From NCBI GenBank assembly GCA_949318235.1, contig CASGGR010000020.1, positions 248,001 through 312,000 on the forward strand: a stretch of DNA of 64,000 bases. Direction: 5' to 3'. The notes beneath the pieces are model-generated. The model saw only the letters and a program-made list of their open reading frames with translations. It did not search any database and had not been told where the DNA came from. The DNA is from Ecdyonurus torrentis. Taxonomy: Eukaryota > Arthropoda > Insecta > Ephemeroptera > Heptageniidae. How positions within the stretch are numbered: the stretch's first letter is position 1; each line of letters begins with the position of its first letter. The position numbers and the translations under genes are program-made. Shown here piece after piece: positions 52,901 through 64,000 of this stretch.

Positions 52901-53544
52901 GTTTTCACTCATCATGTAGCCAAACCAAGTCATGAAACAAAGTTTCTATTTCAAGAACCAAATGTTATTGAATGATAATAATCATACTTTTTACACGAAT
53001 AAAACTAGTTTTGATGATTTCTCAAAAACTAAGAATGCTACAGACATCTTATTTAACTCAAAACATAGCTTTTTTAATTCTCTACAAAAAAGATGTCTTG
53101 AACTTTTTTGCTCCGACGCATACTTTTTGGGTTATTGACAATTTTAGTTTTCACTCATCATGTAGCCAAACCAAGTCATGAAACAGTTTCTATTTCAAGA
53201 ACCAAATGTTATTGAATGATAAAAATCATACTTTTTACACGATTAAAACTAGTTTTGATGATTTCTCAAAAACTAAGAATGCTACAGACATCCAATTTGA
53301 TTAAAAACATAGCTTTTTCAATTCTCTACAAAAAACATGTCTTAAACTTTTTTGCTCCGACGCATACTTTTTGGGTTATTGACAATTTTAGTTTTCACTC
53401 ATCAAGTAGCTAAACTAAGTCATGAAACAAAGTTTCTATTTCAAGAACTAAATGTTATTGAATGATAAAAATTATACTTTTTACACGATTTAAACTAGTT
53501 TTGATGATTTCTCAGAAACTAAGAAAGCTACAGACATCAAATTT
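49790..53544 (+). repeat. 6-monomer HOR (1474 bp), about 2.5 copies
   Basis: 49790-52070 matches 51264-53544 at shift 1474 (6 x 246 - 2). Units begin at 49790, 51264 and 52738. Class order, starting at monomer 49900, is Y (with GATAATAATC), K (244 bp), F/N chimera, D, Y, N (CTTCTTTAATTG). The N copy with CTTCTTTAATTG and the GATAATAATC marker tie this expansion to the preceding 20-mer. At 53545 the array reverts to the F-class tail seen near 48880. Confidence 0.9.
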
Positions 53545-53829
53545 ATCTCAAAGCATAGCTTTTTTAATCTTCTACAAAAAAGATGTCTTGATATTTTTTG
53601 CTCCGACGCATACTTTTTGGGTTATTGACAATTTTAGTTTTCACTCATCATGTAGCCAAACCATGTCATGAAACAAAGTTTCTATTTCAAGAACTAAATG
53701 TTATTGAATGATAAAAATCATACTTTTTACACGATTAAAACTAGTTTTGATGATTTCTCAGAAACAAAGAAAGCTACAGACATCAAATTTGACTTAAAAC
53801 ATAGCTTTTTCAATTCTCTACAAAAAAGA

Positions 53830-54076
53830 TGTCTCGAACTTTTTTACTCCGACTCATACTTTTTGGGTTATTGACAATTTTAGTTTTCACTCATCATGTA
53901 GCCAAACCAAGTCATGAAACAAAGTTTCTATTTCAAGAACCAAATGTTATTGAATGATAAAAATCATACTTTTTACACTATTAAAACTAGTTTTGATGAT
54001 TTCTCAGAAACTAAGAAAGCTACAGACATCAAATTTATCTCAAAACATAGCTTTTTTGTATTCTCTACAAAAAAGT
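53830..54076 (+). repeat. 247-bp monomer with 1-bp insertion (copy 1)
   Basis: The usual CTTTTTTAATTC is CTTTTTTGTATTC here (near 54051-54063), one base longer. The monomer also has CACTATTAAAAC, where others have CACGATTAAAAC, which removes a CpG. Its junction reads AAAAAGTTGTC, which breaks the G of the junction stem. Confidence 0.88.
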
Positions 54077-55306
54077 TGTCTTGAACTTTTTTGCTCCGAC
54101 GCATACTTTTTGGGTTATTGACAATTTAAGTTTTCACTCATCATGTAGCCAAACCAAGTCATGAAACAAAGTTTCTATTTCAAGAACCAAATGTTATTGA
54201 ATGATAAAAATCATACTTTTTACACGATTAAAACTAGTTTTGATGATTTCTCAAAAACTAAGAATGCTACAGACATCAAATTAAACTCAAAACATAGCTT
54301 CTTCAATTGTCTACAAAAAAGATGTCTTGAACTTTTTTGCTCCGACGCATACTTTTTGGGTTATTGACAATTTTAGTTTTCACTCATCATGTAGCCAAAC
54401 CAAGTCATGAAACAAAGTTTCTATTTCAAGAACCAAATGTTATTGAATGATAAAAATCATACTTTTTACACGAATAAAACTAGTTTTGATGATTTCTTAA
54501 ATACTAAGAATGCTACAGACATCCAATTTGATTAAAAACATAGCTTTTTCAATTCTCTACAAAAAAGATGTCGTGAACTTTTTTGCTTCGACGCATACTT
54601 TTTGAGTTATTGACAATTTTAGTTTTCACTCATCATGTAGCCAAACCAAGTCATAAAACAAAGTTTCTATTTCAAGAACCAAATGTTATTGAATGATAAA
54701 AATTATACTTTTTACACGAATAAAACTAGTTTTGATGATTTCTCAAAAACTAAGAATGCTACAGACATCTTATTTAACTCAAAACATAGCTTTTTTAATT
54801 CTCTACAAAAAAGATGTCTTGAACTTTTTTGCTCCGACGCATACTTTTTGGGTTATTGACAATTTTAGTTTTCACTCATCATGTAGCCAAACCAAGTCAT
54901 GAAACAAAGTTTCTATTTCAAGAACCAAATGTTATTGAATGATAAAAATCATACTTTTTACACGATTAAAACTAGTTTTGATGATTTCTCAAAAACTAAG
55001 TATGCTACAGACTTCAAATTTGACTCAAAACATAGCTTCTTCAATTGTCTACAAAAAAGATGTCTTGAACTTTTTTGCTCCGACGCATACTTTTTGGGTT
55101 ATTGACAATTTTAGTTTTCACTCATCATGTAGCCAAACCAAGTCATGAAACAAAGTTTCTATTTCAAGAACCAAATGTTATTGAATGATAAAAATCATAC
55201 TTTTTACACGATTAAAACTAGTTTTGATGATTTCTCAGAAACAAAGAAAGCTACAGACATCAAATTTGACTTAAAACATAGCTTTTTCAATTCTCTACAA
55301 AAAAGA

Positions 55307-55553
55307 TGTCTCGAACTTTTTTACTCCGACTCATACTTTTTGGGTTATTGACAATTTTAGTTTTCACTCATCATGTAGCCAAACCAAGTCATGAAACAAA
55401 GTTTCTATTTCAAGAACCAAATGTTATTGAATGATAAAAATCATACTTTTTACACTATTAAAACTAGTTTTGATGATTTCTCAGAAACTAAGAAAGCTAC
55501 AGACATCAAATTTATCTCAAAACATAGCTTTTTTGTATTCTCTACAAAAAAGT
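55307..55553 (+). repeat. 247-bp monomer with 1-bp insertion (copy 2)
   Basis: It carries the same insertion and linked substitutions as the monomer at 53830, exactly 1477 bp downstream. This shows the two arose by duplication and not by independent mutation. Confidence 0.88.
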
Positions 55554-57029
55554 TGTCTTGAACTTTTTTGCTCCGACGCATACTTTTTGGGTTATTGACA
55601 ATTTAAGTTTTCACTCATCATGTAGCCAAACCAAGTCATGAAACAAAGTTTCTATTTCAAGAACCAAATGTTATTGAATGATAAAAATCATACTTTTTAC
55701 ACGATTAAAACTAGTTTTGATGATTTCTCAAAAACTAAGAATGCTACAGACATCAAATTAAACTCAAAACATAGCTTCTTCAATTGTCTACAAAAAAGAT
55801 GTCTTGAACTTTTTTGCTCCGACGCATACTTTTTGGGTTATTGACAATTTTAGTTTTCACTCATCATGTAGCCAAACCAAGTCATGAAACAAAGTTTCTA
55901 TTTCAAGAACCAAATGTTATTGAATGATAAAAATCATACTTTTTACACGAATAAAACTAGTTTTGATGATTTCTTAAATACTAAGAATGCTACAGACATC
56001 CAATTTGATTAAAAACATAGCTTTTTCAATTCTCTACAAAAAAGATGTCGTGAACTTTTTTGCTTCGACGCATACTTTTTGAGTTATTGACAATTTTAGT
56101 TTTCACTCATCATGTAGCCAAACCAAGTCATAAAACAAAGTTTCTATTTCAAGAACCAAATGTTATTGAATGATAAAAATTATACTTTTTACACGAATAA
56201 AACTAGTTTTGATGATTTCTCAAAAACTAAGAATGCTACAGACATCTTATTTAACTCAAAACATAGCTTTTTTAATTCTCTACAAAAAAGATGTCTTGAA
56301 CTTTTTTGCTCCGACGCATACTTTTTGGGTTATTGACAATTTTAGTTTTCACTCATCATGTAGCCAAACCAAGTCATGAAACAAAGTTTCTATTTCAAGA
56401 ACCAAATGTTATTGAATGATAAAAATCATACTTTTTACACGATTAAAACTAGTTTTGATGATTTCTCAAAAACTAAGTATGCTACAGACTTCAAATTTGA
56501 CTCAAAACATAGCTTCTTCAATTGTCTACAAAAAAGATGTCTTGAACTTTTTTGCTCCGACGCATACTTTTTGGGTTATTGACAATTTTAGTTTTCACTC
56601 ATCATGTAGCCAAACCAAGTCATGAAACAAAGTTTCTATTTCAAGAACCAAATGTTATTGAATGATAAAAATCATACTTTTTACACGAATAAAACTAGTT
56701 TTGATGATTTCTTAAATACTAAGAATGCTACAGACATCCAATTTGATTAAAAACATAGCTTTTTCAATTCTCTACAAAAAAGATGTCGTGAACTTTTTTG
56801 CTTCGACGCATACTTTTTGAGTTATTGACAATTTTAGTTTTCACTCATCATGTAGCCAAACCAAGTCATAAAACAAAGTTTCTATTTCAAGAACCAAATG
56901 TTATTGAATGATAAAAATCATACTTTTTACACGAATAAAACTAGTTTTGATGATTTCTCAAAAACTAAGAATGCTACAGACATCTTATTTAACTCAAAAC
57001 ATAGCTTTTTTAATTCTCTACAAAAAAGA

Positions 57030-57272
57030 TGTCTTGAACTTTTTTGCTCCGACGCATACTTTTTGGGTTATTGACAATTTTAGTTTTCACTCATCATGTA
57101 GCCAAACCAAGTCATGAAACAGTTTCTATTTCAAGAACCAAATGTTATTGAATGATAAAAATCATACTTTTTACACGATTAAAACTAGTTTTGATGATTT
57201 CCAAAAACTAAGAATGCTACAGACATCCAATTTGATTAAAAACATAGCTTTTTCAATTCTCTACAAAAAACA
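57030..57272 (+). repeat. 243-bp monomer with two deletions (copy 1)
   Basis: This K-class monomer combines the common 2-bp loss in the GAAACAAAGTTTC dyad with a 1-bp loss that turns GATTTCTCAAAAAC into GATTTCCAAAAAC (near 57196). It must derive from a 244-bp monomer, so the order of the two deletions is clear. Confidence 0.88.
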
Positions 57273-58994
57273 TGTCTTAAACTTTTTTGCTCCGACGCAT
57301 ACTTTTTGGGTTATTGACAATTTTAGTTTTCACTCATCAAGTAGCTAAACTAAGTCATGAAACAAAGTTTCTATTTCAAGAACTAAATGTTATTGAATGA
57401 TAAAAATTATACTTTTTACACGATTTAAACTAGTTTTGATGATTTCTCAGAAACTAAGAAAGCTACAGACATCAAATTTATCTCAAAGCATAGCTTTTTT
57501 AATCTTCTACAAAAAAGATGTCTTGATATTTTTTGCTCCGATGCATACTTTTTGGGTTATTGACAATTTTAGTTTTCACTCATCATATAGCCAAACCATG
57601 TCATGAAACAAAGTTTCTATTTCAAGAACTAAATGTTATTGAATGATAAAAATCATACTTTTTACACGATTAAAACTAGTTTTGATGATTTCTCAGAAAC
57701 AAAGAAAGCTACAGACATCAAATTTGACTTAAAACATAGCTTTTTCAATTCTCTACAAAAAAGATGTCTCGAACTTTTTTACTCCGACTCATACTTTTTG
57801 GGTTATTGACAATTTTAGTTTTCACTCATCATGTAGCCAAACCAAGTCATGAAACAAAGTTTCTATTTCAAGAACCAAATGTTATTGAATGATAAAAATC
57901 ATACTTTTTACACGATTAAAACTAGTTTTGATGATTTCTCAGAAACTAAGAAAGCTACAGACATCAAATTTATCTCAAAACATAGCTTTTTTAATTCTCT
58001 ACAAAAAAGTTGTCTTGAACTTTTTTGCTCCGACGCATACTTTTTGGGTTATTGACAATTTAAGTTTTCACTCATCATGTAGCCAAACCAAGTCATGAAA
58101 CAAAGTTTCTATTTCAAGAACCAAATGTTATTGAATGATAAAAATCATACTTTTTACACGATTAAAACTAGTTTTGATGATTTCTCAAAAACTAAGAATG
58201 CTACAGACATCAAATTAAACTCAAAACATAGCTTTTTTAATTCTCTACAAAAAAGAAATCTTAAACTTTTTTGCTCCGACGCATACTTTTTGGGTTATTG
58301 ACAGTTTTAGTTTTCACTCATCAAGTAGCCAAACTAAGTCATGAAACAAAGTTTCTATTTCAAGAACCAAATGTTATTGAATGATAAAAATCATACTTTT
58401 TACACGATTAAAACTAGTTTTGATGATTTCTCAAATACTAAGAATGCTACAGACATCCAATTTGATTAAAAACATAGCTTTTTCAATTCTCTACAAAAAA
58501 GATGTCTTGAACTTTTTTGCTTCGACGCATACTTTTTGAGTTATTGACAATTTTAGTTTTCACTCATCATGTAGCCAAACCAAGTCATAAAACAAAGTTT
58601 CTATTTTAAGAACCAAATGTTATTGAATGATAAAAATCATACTTTTTACACGAATAAAACTAGTTTTGATGATTTCTCAAAAACTAAGAATGCTACAGAC
58701 ATCAAATTTGACTCAAAACATAGCTTCTTCAATTGTCTACAAAAAAGATGTCTTGAACTTTTTTGCTCCGACGCATACTTTTTGGGTTATTGACAATTTT
58801 AGATTTCACTCATCATGTAGCCAAACCAAGTCATGAAACAAAGTTTCTATTTCAAGAACCAAATGTTATTGAATGATAAAAATCATACTTTTTACACGAA
58901 TAAAACTAGTTTTGATGATTTCTTAAATACTAAGAATGCTACAGACATCCAATTTGATTAAAAACATAGCTTTTTCAATTCTCTACAAAAAAGA

Positions 58995-59240
58995 TGTCGT
59001 GAACTTTTTTGCTTCGACGCATACTTTTTGAGTTATTGACAATTTTAGTTTTCACTCATCATGTAGCCAAACCAAGTCATAAAACAAAGTTTCTATTTCA
59101 AGAACCAAATGTTATTGAATGATAAAAATTATACTTTTTACACGAATAAAACTAGTTTTGATGATTTCTCAAAAACTAAGAATGCTACAGACATCTTATT
59201 TGATTAAAAACATAGCTTTTTCAATTCTCTACAAAAAAGA
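58995..59240 (+). repeat. Chimeric Y/D monomer
   Basis: CTTATT (Y) runs directly into TGATTAAAAACATAG (D), giving CTTATTTGATTAAAA near 59195-59209. The switch falls in the shared TATTT/AATTT stretch. It was the only example of this exact join that I noticed, and it marks the end of the region matching 62190. Confidence 0.78.
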
Positions 59241-59739
59241 TGTCGTGAACTTTTTTGCTTCGACGCATACTTTTTGAGTTATTGACAATTTTAGTTTTCA
59301 CTCATCATGTAGCCAAACCAAGTCATAAAACAAAGTTTCTATTTCAAGAACCAAATGTTATTGAATGATAAAAATTATACTTTTTACACGAATAAAACTA
59401 GTTTTGATGATTTCTCAAAAACTAAGAATGCTACAGACATCTTATTTAACTCAAAACATAGCTTTTTTAATTCTCTACAAAAAAGATGTCTTGAACTTTT
59501 TTGCTCCGACGCATACTTTTTGGGTTATTGACAATTTTAGTTTTCACTCATCATGTAGCCAAACCAAGTCATGAAACAAAGTTTCTATTTCAAGAACCAA
59601 ATGTTATTGAATGATAAAAATCATACTTTTTACACGATTAAAACTAGTTTTGATGATTTCTCAAAAACTAAGAATGCTACAGACATCAAATTTGACTCAA
59701 AACATAGCTTCTTCAATTGTCTACAAAAAAGATGTCTTA

Positions 59740-62396
59740 AACTTTTTTGCTCCGACGCATACTTTTTGGGTTATTGACAATTTTAGTTTTCACTCATCAT
59801 GTAGCCAAACCAAGTCATGAAACAAAGTTTCTATTTCAAGAACCAAATGTTATTGAATGATAAAAATCATACTTTTTACACGAATAAAACTAGTTTTGAT
59901 GATTTCTTAAATACTAAGAATGCTACAGACATCCAATTTGATTAAAAACATAGCTTTTTCAATTCTCTACAAAAAAGATGTCGTGAACTTTTTTGCTTCG
60001 ACGCATACTTTTTGAGTTATTGACAATTTTAGTTTTCACTCATCATGTAGCCAAACCAAGTCATAAAACAAAGTTTCTATTTCAAGAACCAAATGTTATT
60101 GAATGATAAAAATCATACTTTTTACACGAATAAAACTAGTTTTGATGATTTCTCAAAAACTAAGAATGCTACAGACATCTTATTTAACTCAAAACATAGC
60201 TTTTTTAATTCTCTACAAAAAAGATGTCTTGAACTTTTTTGCTCCGACGCATACTTTTTGGGTTATTGACAATTTTAGTTTTCACTCATCATGTAGCCAA
60301 ACCAAGTCATGAAACAGTTTCTATTTCAAGAACCAAATGTTATTGAATGATAAAAATCATACTTTTTACACGATTAAAACTAGTTTTGATGATTTCCAAA
60401 AACTAAGAATGCTACAGACATCCAATTTGATTAAAAACATAGCTTTTTCAATTCTCTACAAAAAACATGTCTTAAACTTTTTTGCTCCGACGCATACTTT
60501 TTGGGTTATTGACAATTTTAGTTTTCACTCATCAAGTAGCTAAACTAAGTCATGAAACAAAGTTTCTATTTCAAGAACTAAATGTTATTGAATGATAAAA
60601 ATTATACTTTTTACACGATTTAAACTAGTTTTGATGATTTCTCAGAAACTAAGAAAGCTACAGACATCAAATTTATCTCAAAGCATAGCTTTTTTAATCT
60701 TCTACAAAAAAGATGTCTTGATATTTTTTGCTCCGACGCATACTTTTTGGGTTATTGACAATTTTAGTTTTCACTCATCATATAGCCAAACCATGTCATG
60801 AAACAAAGTTTCTATTTCAAGAACTAAATGTTATTGAATGATAAAAATCATACTTTTTACACGATTAAAACTAGTTTTGATGATTTCTCAGAAACAAAGA
60901 AAGCTACAGACATCAAATTTGACTTAAAACATAGCTTTTTCAATTCTCTACAAAAAAGATGTCTCGAACTTTTTTACTCCGACTCATACTTTTTGGGTTA
61001 TTGACAATTTTAGTTTTCACTCATCATGTAGCCAAACCAAGTCATGAAACAAAGTTTCTATTTCAAGAACCAAATGTTATTGAATGATAAAAATCATACT
61101 TTTTACACGATTAAAACTAGTTTTGATGATTTCTCAGAAACTAAGAAAGCTACAGACATCAAATTTATCTCAAAACATAGCTTTTTTAATTCTCTACAAA
61201 AAAGTTGTCTTGAACTTTTTTGCTCCGACGCATACTTTTTGGGTTATTGACAATTTAAGTTTTCACTCATCATGTAGCCAAACCAAGTCATGAAACAAAG
61301 TTTCTATTTCAAGAACCAAATGTTATTGAATGATAAAAATCATACTTTTTACACGATTAAAACTAGTTTTGATGATTTCTCAAAAACTAAGAATGCTACA
61401 GACATCAAATTAAACTCAAAACATAGCTTTTTTAATTCTCTACAAAAAAGAAATCTTAAACTTTTTTGCTCCGACGCATACTTTTTGGGTTATTGACAGT
61501 TTTAGTTTTCACTCATCAAGTAGCCAAACTAAGTCATGAAACAAAGTTTCTATTTCAAGAACCAAATGTTATTGAATGATAAAAATCATACTTTTTACAC
61601 GATTAAAACTAGTTTTGATGATTTCTCAAATACTAAGAATGCTACAGACATCCAATTTGATTAAAAACATAGCTTTTTCAATTCTCTACAAAAAAGATGT
61701 CTTGAACTTTTTTGCTTCGACGCATACTTTTTGAGTTATTGACAATTTTAGTTTTCACTCATCATGTAGCCAAACCAAGTCATAAAACAAAGTTTCTATT
61801 TCAAGAACCAAATGTTATTGAATGATAAAAATCATACTTTTTACACGAATAAAACTAGTTTTGATGATTTCTCAAAAACTAAGAATGCTACAGACATCAA
61901 ATTTGACTCAAAACATAGCTTCTTCAATTGTCTACAAAAAAGATGTCTTGAACTTTTTTGCTCCGACGCATACTTTTTGGGTTATTGACAATTTTAGATT
62001 TCACTCATCATGTAGCCAAACCAAGTCATGAAACAAAGTTTCTATTTCAAGAACCAAATGTTATTGAATGATAAAAATCATACTTTTTACACGAATAAAA
62101 CTAGTTTTGATGATTTCTTAAATACTAAGAATGCTACAGACATCCAATTTGATTAAAAACATAGCTTTTTCAATTCTCTACAAAAAAGATGTCGTGAACT
62201 TTTTTGCTTCGACGCATACTTTTTGAGTTATTGACAATTTTAGTTTTCACTCATCATGTAGCCAAACCAAGTCATAAAACAAAGTTTCTATTTCAAGAAC
62301 CAAATGTTATTGAATGATAAAAATTATACTTTTTACACGAATAAAACTAGTTTTGATGATTTCTCAAAAACTAAGAATGCTACAGACATCTTATTT
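59740..62396 (+). repeat. 13-monomer HOR (3195 bp), copy 2 (partial)
   Basis: Second copy of the 3195-bp unit, carrying all shared markers listed for copy 1. It ends at 62396/62397, where TTATTTGATT of copy 1 (59197-59206) faces TTATTTAACT. Copy 1's Y/D chimera is therefore an intact Y monomer here. Confidence 0.9.
60225..60467 (+). repeat. 243-bp monomer with two deletions (copy 2)
   Basis: It shares the double-deletion structure of the monomer at 57030, exactly 3195 bp downstream. It is the duplicate of that monomer. Confidence 0.88.
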
Positions 62397-64000
62397 AACT
62401 CAAAACATAGCTTTTTTAATTCTCTACAAAAAAGATGTCTTGAACTTTTTTGCTCCGACGCATACTTTTTGGGTTATTGACAATTTTAGTTTTCACTCAT
62501 CATGTAGCCAAACCAAGTCATGAAACAAAGTTTCTATTTCAAGAACCAAATGTTATTGAATGATAAAAATCATACTTTTTACACGATTAAAACTAGTTTT
62601 GATGATTTCTCAAAAACTAAGAATGCTACAGACATCAAATTTGACTCAAAACATAGCTTCTTCAATTGTCTACAAAAAAGATGTCTTAAACTTTTTTGCT
62701 CCGACGCATACTTTTTGGGTTATTGACAATTTTAGTTTTCACTCATCATGTAGCCAAACCAAGTCATGAAACAAAGTTTCTATTTCAAGAACCAAATGTT
62801 ATTGAATGATAAAAATCATACTTTTTACACGAATAAAACTAGTTTTGATGATTTCTTAAATACTAAGAATGCTACAGACATCCAATTTGATTAAAAACAT
62901 AGCTTTTTCAATTCTCTACAAAAAAGATGTCGTGAACTTTTTTGCTTCGACGCATACTTTTTGAGTTATTGACAATTTTAGTTTTCACTCATCATGTAGC
63001 CAAACCAAGTCATAAAACAAAGTTTCTATTTCAAGAACCAAATGTTATTGAATGATAAAAATTATACTTTTTACACGAATAAAACTAGTTTTGATGATTT
63101 CTCAAAAACTAAGAATGCTACAGACATCTTATTTAACTCAAAACATAGCTTTTTTAATTCTCTACAAAAAAGATGTCGTGAACTTTTTTGCTTCGACGCA
63201 TACTTTTTGAGTTATTGACAATTTTAGTTTTCACTCATCATGTAGCCAAACCAAGTCATAAAACAAAGTTTCTATTTCAAGAACCAAATGTTATTGAATG
63301 ATAAAAATTATACTTTTTACACGAATAAAACTAGTTTTGATGATTTCTCAAAAACTAAGAATGCTACAGACATCTTATTTAACTCAAAACATAGCTTTTT
63401 TAATTCTCTACAAAAAAGATGTCTTGAACTTTTTTGCTCCGACGCATACTTTTTGGGTTATTGACAATTTTAGTTTTCACTCATCATGTAGCCAAACCAA
63501 GTCATGAAACAAAGTTTCTATTTCAAGAACCAAATGTTATTGAATGATAAAAATCATACTTTTTACACGATTAAAACTAGTTTTGATGATTTCTCAAAAA
63601 CTAAGAATGCTACAGACATCAAATTTGACTCAAAACATAGCTTCTTCAATTGTCTACAAAAAAGATGTCTTAAACTTTTTTGCTCCGACGCATACTTTTT
63701 GGGTTATTGACAATTTTAGTTTTCACTCATCATGTAGCCAAACCAAGTCATGAAACAAAGTTTCTATTTCAAGAACCAAATGTTATTGAATGATAAAAAT
63801 CATACTTTTTACACGAATAAAACTAGTTTTGATGATTTCTTAAATACTAAGAATGCTACAGACATCCAATTTGATTAAAAACATAGCTTTTTCAATTCTC
63901 TACAAAAAAGATGTCGTGAACTTTTTTGCTTCGACGCATACTTTTTGAGTTATTGACAATTTTAGTTTTCACTCATCATGTAGCCAAACCAAGTCATAAA
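62397..64000 (+). repeat. Terminal satellite segment with 984-bp (4-monomer) period
   Basis: 62172-63016 matches 63156-64000 at shift 984 (4 x 246). The unit is Y, N (with TCTTAAAC junction), D and a Y monomer whose junction switches to GTCGTGAAC with GCTTCG. The monomer at 62928 is this Y-to-D-junction recombinant. The array continues off the right edge in a partial monomer (63912-64000) of the CGTGAAC head type. Confidence 0.85.

Larger units (their letters stand above)
53696..56688 (+). repeat. 6-monomer HOR (1477 bp), two copies
   Basis: 53696-55211 matches 55173-56688 at shift 1477 (6 x 246 + 1). The extra base comes from a 247-bp monomer in each copy. Block-specific markers are CACTATTAAAAC (53977, 55454), CTTTTTTGTATTC (54051, 55528), AAAAAGTTGTC, CAATTTAAGTTTTC, and TAAGTATGCTACAGACTTC (near 54999 and 56476). 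This 6-mer has a composition unlike the adjacent 1474-bp 6-mer, so equal monomer number is not shared descent. Confidence 0.9.
56545..59739 (+). repeat. 13-monomer HOR (3195 bp), copy 1
   Basis: 56545-59201 matches 59740-62396 at shift 3195 (13 x 246 - 3). The deficit is a single 243-bp monomer. Shared markers are GATTTCCAAAAAC, CATCATATAGCC (near 57586 and 60777), AAAAAAGTTGTC, AAATTAAACTC, GAAATCTTAAAC, GACAGTTTT and TTTAGATTTCAC (58798, 61993). Private bases in this copy are CCGATGCATAC (57538) and TATTTTAAGAACC (58602). The last monomers (58995 onward) are a Y/D chimera and a second Y-N-D trimer. Confidence 0.9.
1..64000 (+). repeat. Uninterrupted 246-bp satellite DNA array
   Basis: The whole window is a head-to-tail array of one monomer. 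TGTC motifs mark starts at 1, 247, 493, 737, 981, 1227 and so on to 63420, 63666 and 63912. The displacement from 1 to 63420 equals 258 monomers of 246 bp minus 49 bases. That deficit is exactly explained by 24 two-base deletions, three one-base deletions and two one-base insertions that I can locate. All copies have the same orientation and no foreign sequence breaks the array. Base composition is about 27% GC. Such arrays are characteristic of eukaryotic heterochromatin (centromere, pericentromere or subtelomere). No gene is present, so the whole window counts as non-coding. The satellite family and host species are not recognised. Confidence 0.98.

Noticed and set aside
1..64000. CRISPR array or phage-type repeat
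   Set aside because: The repeats are 246 bp, contiguous and without spacers. The variation is class-based within the repeat, and no cas genes are present.
1..64000. Transposable element, LTR or telomere repeat within the array
   Set aside because: Monomer starts can be followed at 246 bp (or 243-247 bp) throughout. No terminal repeats, target-site duplications, poly-A insertions, coding domains or telomere-type short repeats were seen.

Overview
The window is one uninterrupted block of satellite DNA. From base 1 to base 64000 it holds head-to-tail copies of a single AT-rich monomer of about 246 bp, all in the same orientation. Taking TGTC (base 1) as the start, there are 260 complete monomers and an 89-bp partial one at the right edge (63912-64000). 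A direct count on the first monomer gives 67 G+C in 246, about 27% GC. I see no gene, RNA gene, transposon, telomere repeat, CRISPR array or unique sequence. The short open frames of 65-82 codons recur with the monomer and are by-products of the repeat. An array of this size, purity and layered periodicity is typical of eukaryotic centromeric, pericentromeric or subtelomeric heterochromatin. A plant or an invertebrate is plausible, but the sequence does not identify the species and I do not recognise the satellite family.

Monomers fall into a few recurring variant classes, named here by their second half. Y has CTTATTTAACTC. N has AAATTTGACTC, usually with CTTCTTCAATTGTC. D has TCTTAAATAC, then CCAATTTGATTAA. 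K has CCAATTTGATTAA followed by a C in AAAAAACATG. F has GATTTAAAC, CTCAGAAAC and a TTGATATT junction. A has ACAAAGAAAGC and CTCGAAC. E has CTCAGAAAC with ATCTCAAAACA. The order Y-N-D (738 bp) recurs across the window and looks like an old three-monomer unit. The classes are assembled into higher-order repeats (HORs) that change along the window: a 24-mer of 5898 bp (1-10741); a 9-mer of 2214 bp (11512-15939); a 42-mer of 10327 bp whose second copy contains a 4180-bp internal duplication (12980-37764); a mosaic (37765-40058); a 20-mer of 4914 bp (40059-49991); two unrelated 6-mers of 1474 bp (49790-53544) and 1477 bp (53696-56688); a 13-mer of 3195 bp (56545-62396); and a final 984-bp 4-mer period.

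Private substitutions and indels mark each block. Copies of a block are nearly identical, so duplication is recent and local, as expected from unequal exchange or replication-based amplification. Within the monomer four dyad symmetries stand out: a CAAAAAAG / CTTTTTTG stem across the monomer junction, ATTGACAAT, GAAACAAAGTTTC and the perfect palindrome AAAACTAGTTTT. The commonest length variant (244 bp) is a 2-bp deletion in the centre of the third dyad. The most interesting content is therefore this possibly undescribed satellite with its dyads and nested HOR history, not a gene system.
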